From NCBI GenBank assembly GCA_937996795.1, contig CALKUH010000032.1:1-64000 (forward strand): 64,000 nucleotides of DNA, in the 5' to 3' direction. This DNA is from an uncultured Verrucomicrobiota bacterium. GTDB lineage: Bacteria > Verrucomicrobiota > Kiritimatiellia > CAIVKH01. Shown one piece after another: positions 1-7,409 of this stretch. Under the pieces are notes generated by a model. That model searched no databases. It had not been told where the DNA came from and worked only from the letters and a program-made list of their open reading frames with translations. Each line of letters starts with the position of its first letter. The first letter of the stretch is position 1. The translations under genes and the position numbers were made by a program.

Positions 1-93
1 TCCAGCGGCCACTTCACTTGCTACCACTCCGGCCATATCATTTGCTACCGACAGCGGCGATTGTTTGCTGCTGCGAATTCGCGGAGATTGCGC

Positions 94-105
94 TAGACTT
101 CGATT
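94..105 (+). promoter_or_regulatory. Possible -10 element of a leaderless transcript
   Basis: TAGACT at 94-99 resembles a sigma-70 -10 hexamer and is followed by exactly six bases before an ATG at 106. Transcription would therefore start at or next to the start codon. No good -35 is visible; TTGCTG at 65-70 lies 23 bases upstream, which is too far. The same -10/N6/ATG geometry recurs at 19734-19746. Confidence 0.35.
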
Positions 106-180
106 ATGGATGCCGCGCTTTCAGCTGTGATGATCATTGGGATTTTCTACATGGTCATCTACGTCACGCAGGATTTGTGA
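106..180 (+). CDS. Possible 24-residue single-pass membrane peptide
   Basis: This short frame starts with ATG and ends with TGA. It reads MDAALSAVMIIGIFYMVIYV followed by TQDL: a short N-terminus, then a run of about 15 hydrophobic residues that could span a membrane. There is no ribosome binding site, but a TAGACT element six bases upstream would allow leaderless expression. It ends 24 bases before the bifunctional-nuclease gene on the same strand, so it could be the first gene of that transcript or a leader peptide. I recognise no family. Support is the hydrophobic pattern and the promoter position only; a chance ORF of this length is quite possible. Confidence 0.33.
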   Translation: MDAALSAVMIIGIFYMVIYVTQDL

Positions 181-204
181 GGCGCGGCCCGGAGGCCTGA
201 TCGC

Positions 205-675
205 ATGCCGGATGACATACCTGTGGTGATTCGCGGGCTGCTGCCCACGCCGACCGGCGTCGGGGTGTTCCTCGGCAGCAACGGCAAGACCATCGCCATC
301 TTCGTGGACCAGTCGGTCGGCATGGCCATCTCGCTTTCGATGCGCAAGATCAAGCCGCCGCGCCCGCTCACGCACGACCTGGTGGCCAGCATCTTCGCCG
401 GACTCGGCGTGCGCGTGCAGAAAATCGTGGTCAACGACCTCAAGGAGGACACGTTTTTCGCGCGCCTCTACCTCGTGCAGGAGAACGAATTGGGCCGCAG
501 CGTGCTGGAGGTCGATGCGCGGCCCAGCGACTCCATCGCGATCGCCGTGCAGCACGACACCCCGATCTATGTCGCCCGCCACGTGTGGGACAAGGCGCAG
601 GACATGACCTGGGCGCTGGAACAGGCCCAGGCCAAGGAGGAGAAGCCGGAGGACGACTCCACGCCGGACGCTTGA
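205..675 (+). CDS. Bifunctional nuclease (BFN/DUF151) domain protein
   Basis: A 156-residue soluble protein that is almost entirely one BFN/DUF151 domain. Recognisable features are VFLGSNGKTIAIFVDQSVGMAI near residue 20-40, the stretch on handling of the substrate near residue 90 (FFARLYLV) and the family hallmark VDARPSDSIAIAV near residues 110-122. Members of this family include plant and bacterial proteins reported to have DNase and RNase activity; the natural role in bacteria is unclear. The C-terminal 25 residues are acidic and probably disordered. The start is supported by GGAGG at 191-195, ten bases before the ATG. It is followed after 43 bases by galE, with no terminator visible between. 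Confidence 0.85.
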   Translation: MPDDIPVVIRGLLPTPTGVGVFLGSNGKTIAIFVDQSVGMAISLSMRKIKPPRPLTHDLVASIFAGLGVRVQKIVVNDLKEDTFFARLYLVQENELGRSVLEVDARPSDSIAIAVQHDTPIYVARHVWDKAQDMTWALEQAQAKEEKPEDDSTPDA

Positions 676-704
676 TTTTTCTGGCCCGTTCGCGGGCGCA
701 CGCC

Positions 705-718
705 TATCGTGTGCGGCC
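705..718 (+). promoter_or_regulatory. Possible -10 upstream of galE
   Basis: TATCGT at 705-710 lies eight bases before the galE ATG, giving a transcript with almost no leader. No convincing -35 is visible and galE has no Shine-Dalgarno sequence. Weak evidence, listed because two other genes in the window show a similar arrangement. Confidence 0.2.
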
Positions 719-1690
719 ATGAAAGTTCTTGTCACCGGTGGCGGCGGATACATCGGCAGCGTGACCACGGAGCTGCTCCTCAACCAGGGCCATGAGGTCG
801 TGGTGTTCGACAACTTTGAGCGCGGGCACCGCGACGCGGTGGACACCCGGGCGCGTGTGATCGAGGGCGATCTGCGCAACCGCGATGACATCATCGCGGC
901 GATGCGCTCCGCAAAGCCGGCCGCGGTGCTGCACTTCGCCGCGTTCGCGCTGGTCGGCGAGTCGATGGAAGACCCGCAGCTCTACTTCCGCAACAACGTC
1001 GTCGGCGGCATCAACCTGGCCGACGCGATGAAGGCGGCGGACGTGCCGAAGATCATCTTCTCCTCCACCTGCGCGACCTACGGCGTGCCAGACCGCATGC
1101 CGATGACCGAGGACCTGCCGCAGCGCCCGGCGAATCCCTACGGCGAATCCAAACTGCTTTTCGAGAAGATCCTCAACTGGCGCGATGAGCGCGAGGGCAC
1201 GAAGTCCGTCTTCCTCCGCTACTTCAACGCCGCCGGCGCGACGGAGAAATTCGGCGAACACCACGAGCCGGAATCGCACCTGATCCCCAACGTGTTGTTC
1301 GTGGCGCAGGGCCGCCGCGACAAGGTGATGATGTTTGGCGACGACTACCCGACGCCGGACGGCACCTGCATCCGCGACTACATCCACATCGTCGACCTCG
1401 CGCAGGCGCACATCCTCGCGCTGGAGAAGGACGTGCGCGGCCCGTTCAACCTCGGCAACGGCGGCGGCTATTCCGTGAAGGAAGTCGTCGATACCGCCGT
1501 CGAGGTGACCGGCCGCAAGATCCGCGCCGAGGTCGCCCCGCGCCGCCCCGGCGACCCGCCGCGCCTCATCGCCGACGCGACGAAGGCGCATACGGTGCTG
1601 GGCTGGAAGCCGAAATATCCCGACCTGCGCGTCATCATGGAACACGCGTGGAAGTGGCACCAGGCGCATCCGAATGGGTACGCCCGCTAG
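719..1690 (+). CDS. galE: UDP-glucose 4-epimerase
   Basis: A 323-residue extended short-chain dehydrogenase that interconverts UDP-glucose and UDP-galactose, supplying galactose units for lipopolysaccharide or other glycans. The N-terminal Rossmann motif TGGGGYIG (residues 6-13) binds NAD. The catalytic site is FSSTCATYG (114-122) with the YGESK motif, Tyr141 and Lys145. Length fits the short bacterial GalE type. The last 17 bases overlap the start of cinA, so the two are probably translated from one message. Other UDP-sugar epimerases share these motifs, so the exact sugar is inferred. Confidence 0.9.
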   Translation: MKVLVTGGGGYIGSVTTELLLNQGHEVVVFDNFERGHRDAVDTRARVIEGDLRNRDDIIAAMRSAKPAAVLHFAAFALVGESMEDPQLYFRNNVVGGINLADAMKAADVPKIIFSSTCATYGVPDRMPMTEDLPQRPANPYGESKLLFEKILNWRDEREGTKSVFLRYFNAAGATEKFGEHHEPESHLIPNVLFVAQGRRDKVMMFGDDYPTPDGTCIRDYIHIVDLAQAHILALEKDVRGPFNLGNGGGYSVKEVVDTAVEVTGRKIRAEVAPRRPGDPPRLIADATKAHTVLGWKPKYPDLRVIMEHAWKWHQAHPNGYAR

Positions 1691-2924
1691 ACCCGCCGCC
1701 GAGCTGATCTGCACCGGCTCCGAATTGCTTTCCGGGCGGACGGTCAACACGCATTCCGTCACGCTCGCCAGCCTGCTCGCTGAACTCGGCATCCCGCTCG
1801 TGCGCGAGACGACGGTCCCGGATGATCGCGCGGCGATCCGCGACGCGATCGCGCAGGCGCTCGCGCGCTCACCCATCGTCATCACCAGCGGCGGACTCGG
1901 CCCCACCAGTGACGACCTCACCCGCGATGTCGCCGCGGACCTCGCGGGCGCCGCGATTGTCATGCATGAGCCGTCGAAGGAGCGCATCCGCGTCCGCTAC
2001 GAAAGCGCCGGGCGCCGCTTCACCGACATCGCCGCGCGCCACGCGCTCGTCGTGGAGGGGGCGGTGATCCTGGAGAACGCGGTCGGCTTGTGTCCCGGCG
2101 AGCTGCTCACGCTCAATGGACACCGGCTCTTCCTGCTGCCGGGCCCGCCTGCCGAATTCCGCGCCGTGCTGGAGACCGGCGTGCTGCCGCTGCTGCGCGA
2201 AATGGCTGCCACGCCGCCGCTGCGCTGCATCCTGATGACCTGCTGCATCGGCGAGTCGGACATCCTCCGCCTGCTGCCCGAATCGGAGTTTCCCGGGCCG
2301 GACGTGGAGGTTGCGTATTGCGCGAAACCGGGCCGCGTGGAAATCCGGCTTTCGACCGAGCCGTCGCACGCGGATGCGCTGGCGCGCGCCGCGGATCGCG
2401 CCCGCGCGGTGCTGGGCGAGTGGATCTATGCCGAGCGCCCGTGCGAACTGGAAGAGGCGGTGGTTGACCTGCTGCGCGCGCGGCGCCGGACCGTCGCCGT
2501 GGCCGAGTCCTGCACCGGCGGCCTCGTGGGACACAAGCTCACGTCCGTGCCCGGCAGTTCGGAGGTGTTCCCCGGCGGCGTCATCGCCTACTCGAATGCG
2601 GCGAAGGCGCGGGAACTCGACGTGCCCGCGGAGGTCTTGACCCGCGTGGGCGCCGTCAGCGAAGAGGTCGCCCGCGCGATGGCCGAGGGCGTGCGCCGGA
2701 GCTGGAACGCGGACTATGGCGTCGCCCTCACCGGCATCGCCGGCCCGTCCGGCGGCACGGAGCAAAAACCCGTCGGCACGGTGGTCGGCGCGGTGGCCGA
2801 TGGCCGGGGCGCCGTGGTTCGGACATTCCGTTTTTCCGGGAATCGCGCTATCATTAAAGAAATGAGCACCCAATCCGCGCTGCAGCTCCTGCGCCGCCGC
2901 GTGTTGGAAGAGGCTGTCCCATGA
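1674..2924 (+). CDS. cinA: CinA-like nicotinamide-nucleotide amidase / molybdopterin-binding domain protein
   Basis: A 416-residue CinA protein. The N-terminal MoaB/MogA-type domain (about 1-170) begins ELICTGSELLSGRTVNTHS and contains TSGGLGPTSDD. The C-terminal PncC-type domain (about 260-410) contains AESCTGGLVGHKLTSVPGSS, whose serine is the amidase nucleophile. CinA proteins recycle pyridine nucleotides by deamidating nicotinamide mononucleotide. Translation starts inside the end of galE, and the stop overlaps the next start as ATGA. cinA and recA are neighbours in many bacteria; here one secreted-protein gene lies between them. Confidence 0.92.
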   Translation: MGTPARPAAELICTGSELLSGRTVNTHSVTLASLLAELGIPLVRETTVPDDRAAIRDAIAQALARSPIVITSGGLGPTSDDLTRDVAADLAGAAIVMHEPSKERIRVRYESAGRRFTDIAARHALVVEGAVILENAVGLCPGELLTLNGHRLFLLPGPPAEFRAVLETGVLPLLREMAATPPLRCILMTCCIGESDILRLLPESEFPGPDVEVAYCAKPGRVEIRLSTEPSHADALARAADRARAVLGEWIYAERPCELEEAVVDLLRARRRTVAVAESCTGGLVGHKLTSVPGSSEVFPGGVIAYSNAAKARELDVPAEVLTRVGAVSEEVARAMAEGVRRSWNADYGVALTGIAGPSGGTEQKPVGTVVGAVADGRGAVVRTFRFSGNRAIIKEMSTQSALQLLRRRVLEEAVP

Positions 2925-4501
2925 ACCAACTTCGCATCTGCTGCCTGCTGCTTGCCTTCGCACCGTTGTGGGCCGTTGCGCAGCCCCCGCCGCCACCCGG
3001 CGACGGCCCGGCGGCGCTGTTCGTGCAGAAAAACGACTCCGCCGACAACGTCGCGACGAATGTCGAATTCAACTACGTCATCCAGGTGCTCAACTACGGC
3101 GGCGCGCCCGCGACGAATGTGGTGGTGCACGACCGGCTCCCGACGAACCTGACCTTCGTCTCCGCGGCGTCGAGCTTCGGCACCATCACGCAGGCCACCA
3201 CGAATGTCTTTTTTTCGATCACGAACCTGGCCGGCAGCTCCATTGCCACGGTAACCGTCCGTGTCCGCGCGGTGCGGTCGGGCCTGCTCACGAACCTGGT
3301 CTCCGCCTCGGCGGCCAATTTCACGAACCCCGTGTTCGACACGGAGACAACCTACATCCTCTCCGACCTGCGCGTGAACGTGAGCGACTCGGCCGACCCC
3401 GTCCAGCGCGGCGACACCTATGCCTATTCGCTGGTCTTCAGCAACGCGGGCAGCGCGCTGGTGACGAATGTGGTGGCGACGAATACGCTGCCCGAACAGG
3501 TCGCCTTCCTCTCCGCCTCGTCCTCCACCGGCTCGGTCACGCAAACCGCCGCGCGCGTGGTGTTCTCGCTGGGCGACCTCGCCCCGGGCGCGACGGCGAC
3601 CGCCACCATCCGCGTCGAGGCCGTGCGCGGAGGGCTCGCGACCAACCGGGTGGACGCCAAGGGGTTTGTGTCCGGCGCGCTGCTGCTGGGCCTCGGCGAG
3701 GGCGCTACGCGCATCCTCGGGACCACCTCCGACTTTAATGGCGACGGGGTCGGGGATCTGCTGATGCAGTCCGAGGCCGGCGTGCTGTACGTCCAGGCGA
3801 TGAACGGCACGGAAGGCTCGGGCGGTTTCTTCCCGCTCGGCGGCCAGGACATCCGCCCGTGGCAGATCGCAGCCACGGCGGACCTGAACCGCGACGGCGT
3901 CCCGGAACTCATCGCGCGCGACGGCGGCGAGCATCTCGTCGGCTACCTGTCGAGCGGACGCGTCGCGGTGATCCACCATCTGTTCAAGGCGCCGGCGGAC
4001 CTGTCGCCGTGGTTCGTCGTCGCGGGTGGCGACCTCAACGGCGACGGATTTGGCGACCTCGTGATGCAGCGCGGCAATTCCGGCGTCTATGCCGTGGTCC
4101 TGCAGCGCAGCAACGTGTGGACGTCGGTGCAGTACCTCACCGGGCGGGAACTCAACATCGACCCGTGGCGCGTGGTCGCCGCGGCCGACACCGATGGCGA
4201 TGCGCGGGCCGATCTCGTGTTGCGCGAGGGCAACTCCGGCGTGTACGGCATCGTGCGCGTCGACGGAGGGAAGCTCGTCGACGCCTTCCACCTCACCGGT
4301 GCGCGAAAGGATGTGAGCCCGTGGACCTTCCGCGCCGCGACGGACCTCGACGGCGACGGGTTCGACGAACTGGTGTTCCAGAACGGGTCCGCGAGCCGCT
4401 ACGCCGCCGCGTTTATGGACGGTTTCACGATCCTCAAGAGCCCGCTGCTGTTCACCAACGGCCTCGACGTGAGCACGTGGCGCGTCGTCGGCCCCCGTTA
4501 A
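2921..4501 (+). CDS. Secreted protein with two DUF11 domains and FG-GAP/VCBS-type repeats
   Basis: A 526-residue exported protein. Residues 1-21 form a signal peptide (LLLAFAPLWAVAQ, probable cleavage after AQ). Two DUF11-type domains follow at about 27-140 and 150-255, each with the FVQKNDSADNVATNVEFNYV or LRVNVSDSADPVQRGDTYAY style of opening. Residues 268-526 carry five repeats with calcium-binding-like cores: DFNGDGVGDLLMQ, DLNRDGVPELIARD, DLNGDGFGDLVMQ, DTDGDARADLVLRE and DLDGDGFDELVFQ. They would form a beta-propeller-like or integrin-like fold. A surface or adhesion role is usual for such architectures but is inferred. It overlaps cinA by four bases, so it is cotranscribed; recA downstream has its own promoter. 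Confidence 0.85.
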   Translation: MNQLRICCLLLAFAPLWAVAQPPPPPGDGPAALFVQKNDSADNVATNVEFNYVIQVLNYGGAPATNVVVHDRLPTNLTFVSAASSFGTITQATTNVFFSITNLAGSSIATVTVRVRAVRSGLLTNLVSASAANFTNPVFDTETTYILSDLRVNVSDSADPVQRGDTYAYSLVFSNAGSALVTNVVATNTLPEQVAFLSASSSTGSVTQTAARVVFSLGDLAPGATATATIRVEAVRGGLATNRVDAKGFVSGALLLGLGEGATRILGTTSDFNGDGVGDLLMQSEAGVLYVQAMNGTEGSGGFFPLGGQDIRPWQIAATADLNRDGVPELIARDGGEHLVGYLSSGRVAVIHHLFKAPADLSPWFVVAGGDLNGDGFGDLVMQRGNSGVYAVVLQRSNVWTSVQYLTGRELNIDPWRVVAAADTDGDARADLVLREGNSGVYGIVRVDGGKLVDAFHLTGARKDVSPWTFRAATDLDGDGFDELVFQNGSASRYAAAFMDGFTILKSPLLFTNGLDVSTWRVVGPR

Positions 4502-4523
4502 TCCGCGCGCGCGGAGCCGCGCA

Positions 4524-4552
4524 TTGACATCGCGGGGGGCGTCGCCTATGAA
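4524..4552 (+). promoter_or_regulatory. Sigma-70-like promoter of recA
   Basis: TTGACA at 4524-4529, a 17-base spacer, and TATGAA at 4547-4552. This is the best consensus match in this part of the window, and it lies 47 bases before the recA ATG. No clear inverted operator (for example a LexA box) was recognised next to it. Confidence 0.7.
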
Positions 4553-4599
4553 TCAACGCCTCATTCTGCCCCGATAACCACCGCCGAAAGGGATCCCCC

Positions 4600-5673
<1,074 letters not shown>

Positions 5674-5676
5674 GAT

Positions 5677-5740
5677 GGTTACCGGTGACCGGTAACCGGT
5701 GAGAACGACCGGTCACCGATCACTGGTCACCGGTCACTGA
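5677..5740. repeat. Inverted array of the 7-nt word RGTNAYC (copy 1)
   Basis: The left arm (5677-5702) is GGTTACC, GGTGACC, GGTAACC and a partial copy. The right arm (5707-5740) is the reverse complement of AGTGACC, GGTGACC, AGTGATC and GGTGACC. The arms can pair into a long imperfect hairpin with a short centre. The right arm contains the stop codon of the minus-strand DUF5672 gene. Copies of the same word family lie at 7265-7320 and 29680-29749. Confidence 0.85.
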
Positions 5741-6621
5741 ATTAAGAACGGTTCCCAGAACGCGCGGTCGTATTTCCACCACGCGTGGCAGCCGAAGGGC
5801 AGCTGGCGGCCGGTCTGTTCGTAGCACCAGCGCGGTTCCTTCTCGAACGCGAAGCGCACGGCGAGGTCCGGCGGCGTCACGCGATAGGCGCGGTCGAACA
5901 CCGGCGCGACCTGCGCCCAGAACACATCCTCCGGGTAGGTGATCCGGTCGAGGTACTGGCGCACGCCGCCCTGCATCGTCCAGAACATGCGCCGGCGCAC
6001 GTCGTCGATCGAGGCGTTGGCCCAGCGATTGGTCGCGAGTTCGAGGTCGCGCGTCACGGGGACGAGTCGGCGCAGCATGCGTTCAGGTACCAGGCGCGCG
6101 CGCTGGTCGATATGCGCGAGGTGTTTCACGAGGCCTGCCGGCCACGCGCGCGAAAAGCGGCGCGAGGTCAGTACCCGCAGCATGCCGTCGATCCGGCGCA
6201 GCCCGAAACCGCTGTTGCCCGTCGCCCAGCGATGGCCCGACGCGTCCTGCTTGATCCACGGCGCGCCGACATAGTCGTCGCCGCGCGCGCACCAGTGTGC
6301 GAGCTGGTCGGAAAACACGAGCGCGTCGAGCTGGTGGATCAGCAGGAATTCGTGGTCCGCGAACGCGCGGTAGAACGCCTCCGACAGCAGCAGCCGCGAA
6401 TAGTCGCGCGCCGAGCGGAAGTAATCCGGGTGGAAGCGGAGCGTCCGCGCGTCCGGCCGCCAGCGCGCCATCGCGGAGAGGTCCAGCCCGTCGGGCGCGA
6501 TCCACGCGAGCGGATACTCCGCAAGATGCCGGTTGAGGTGGCGCAGCGCGAACGCTTCGTCGCGTTGCAGCGCCGCGCGATAAACCGGCACTCCGATGCT
6601 GACTGAGGGTAGCGTGGACAT
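5734..6621 (-). CDS. DUF5672 family protein (glycosyltransferase-like)
   Basis: A 295-residue soluble protein matching the DUF5672 family, which is often found among glycan-biosynthesis genes. Family features visible are SIGVPVYRA near the N-terminus, FLLIHQLDALVFSDQL near the middle, YVGAPW, and GNSGFGLRR. The pattern of an aspartate in LDALVF followed by a GAPW and GNSGF segment resembles GT-A-type glycosyltransferases, so a sugar-transfer role is plausible but unproven. The stop codon lies inside the inverted array shared with recA. The ATG at 6619-6621 faces a GGTGTCR array, and no strong Shine-Dalgarno is visible. Confidence 0.75.
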   Translation of the reverse strand: MSTLPSVSIGVPVYRAALQRDEAFALRHLNRHLAEYPLAWIAPDGLDLSAMARWRPDARTLRFHPDYFRSARDYSRLLLSEAFYRAFADHEFLLIHQLDALVFSDQLAHWCARGDDYVGAPWIKQDASGHRWATGNSGFGLRRIDGMLRVLTSRRFSRAWPAGLVKHLAHIDQRARLVPERMLRRLVPVTRDLELATNRWANASIDDVRRRMFWTMQGGVRQYLDRITYPEDVFWAQVAPVFDRAYRVTPPDLAVRFAFEKEPRWCYEQTGRQLPFGCHAWWKYDRAFWEPFLIQ

Positions 6622-6629
6622 GGGGAAGA

Positions 6630-6690
6630 GGTGTCAGGTGTCGGGTGTCAGTGAAGAGACGATCCCCACTGACACCTGAAACCTGACACC
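6630..6690. repeat. Inverted array of the 7-nt word GGTGTCR
   Basis: The left arm (6630-6653) is GGTGTCA, GGTGTCG, GGTGTCA plus GTG. The right arm (6667-6690) is its reverse complement with two mismatches in 24 bases. The arms are separated by a 13-base centre, so a strong hairpin is possible. The same word recurs at 11935, 21667-21788 and 24816-24924. Confidence 0.88.
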
Positions 6691-6699
6691 CTCGCCCCC

Positions 6700-6749
6700 T
6701 TTTTACAGACGTTGCAAGCCGGTGCGAACTGTTTTTACAGACGTTGCAA
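6700..6749 (+). repeat. Paired 18-nt motif TTTTTACAGACGTTGCAA, copies 32 nt apart
   Basis: Two identical copies of TTTTTACAGACGTTGCAA lie at 6700-6717 and 6732-6749, start to start 32 bases, about three helical turns. The pair begins ten bases after a GGTGTCR hairpin. Similar pairs with the same spacing lie at 21717, 29264, 38118 and 61282. Confidence 0.9.
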
Positions 6750-6822
6750 AACGGGCGGTGGCGCCGTGAATAAAGTTCCGCGGCCGGCGTCTCATGTCCA
6801 GAACGCGAAAGGAGTTCTGGTT

Positions 6823-7260
6823 ATGAAACGCATGGTTCTTCTGTTGGGTGTGCTGGCGGTGGGCGCGGGCGCCGTGGGGTGCGCGTCGCCGCAGTACCAG
6901 GCGCGCCGGTCGGAGGCGAATTCGGCGATCACGGGCGCCTTGATTGGCGGCACGCTGGGCGGCGTGCTGGGGAACAACGTGGGCGACGGCAAGAACGACG
7001 TGCTCGGCGCGGCGATCGGCGCGGCGGCGGGTGCGTGGGCCGGCCAGCGGTACGGGCAGGGGCAGGACATGACCCGGCACCGGCTGGACGCGCTGGAGAG
7101 CGCGAATGCGGCGGAGACGGTGATGATCAACAACTCGAACGGCTCGTACACGCCGGTGACGCTGACGAAGGTCGGCTACGGCCAGTACCGCGGTCCGCGC
7201 GGCGAGATCTATCCCGCGCGCCCGACGGAGCAGCAGCTTAAAGTTGCGTACGGGTTCTGA
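6823..7260 (+). CDS. Glycine-zipper lipoprotein
   Basis: A 145-residue predicted lipoprotein. The signal peptide MKRMVLLLGVLAVGAGAVGC ends at a lipobox cysteine (Cys20). Residues 34-75 form a glycine-zipper segment (ITGALIGGTLGGVLGNN, LGAAIGAAAGAWAGQRYG) as in outer-membrane-associated YMGG or Gly-zipper proteins. The C-terminal part (GEIYPARPTEQQLKVAYGF) is of unknown role. The ATG at 6823 is chosen because AAAGGAG precedes it by eight bases and the signal peptide begins there; the frame stays open upstream to 6712, through the 18-nt repeats. An envelope role is inferred. Confidence 0.8.
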   Translation: MKRMVLLLGVLAVGAGAVGCASPQYQARRSEANSAITGALIGGTLGGVLGNNVGDGKNDVLGAAIGAAAGAWAGQRYGQGQDMTRHRLDALESANAAETVMINNSNGSYTPVTLTKVGYGQYRGPRGEIYPARPTEQQLKVAYGF

Positions 7261-7264
7261 CGAA

Positions 7265-7320
7265 GTGACCGGTGACCAGTGATCCGTGACCGGTTACAGG
7301 TCACCGGACACTGGTCACCG
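7265..7320. repeat. Inverted array of the 7-nt word RGTNAYC (copy 2)
   Basis: The left arm (GTGACC, GGTGACC, AGTGATCC, GTGACC) and the right arm (reverse complement of GGTGACC, AGTGTCC, GGTGACC) follow the lipoprotein stop by four bases. Same word family as at 5677-5740 and 29680-29749. Confidence 0.85.
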
Positions 7321-7342
7321 CCCCTCCGTGCCTTTATCCTCG

Positions 7343-7383
7343 TGACAATCAGGCCATGAATGCATTATGACAATCTGGCCATG
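7343..7383 (+). repeat. Direct repeat TGACAATCnGGCCATG upstream of glgB
   Basis: TGACAATCAGGCCATG at 7343-7358 and TGACAATCTGGCCATG at 7368-7383 differ at one base and start 25 bases apart. They lie 27-67 bases before the glgB start, a position typical of an operator for a regulator that binds direct repeats. No matching pair was noticed elsewhere in the window. The regulator is unknown. Confidence 0.7.
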
Positions 7384-7409
7384 CGTTGGTTGTCTTGCGA
7401 GGAGCGTAT

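Noticed and set aside
6630..6690. Word-array hairpins considered as ordinary rho-independent terminators
   Set aside because: Most lack a following T run, several lie between divergent genes, and the internal word repetition is not explained by termination.
5677..7320. Repeats considered as a CRISPR array
   Set aside because: Words are 7 nt and directly adjacent, there are no unique spacers of constant length, and no cas genes are present.
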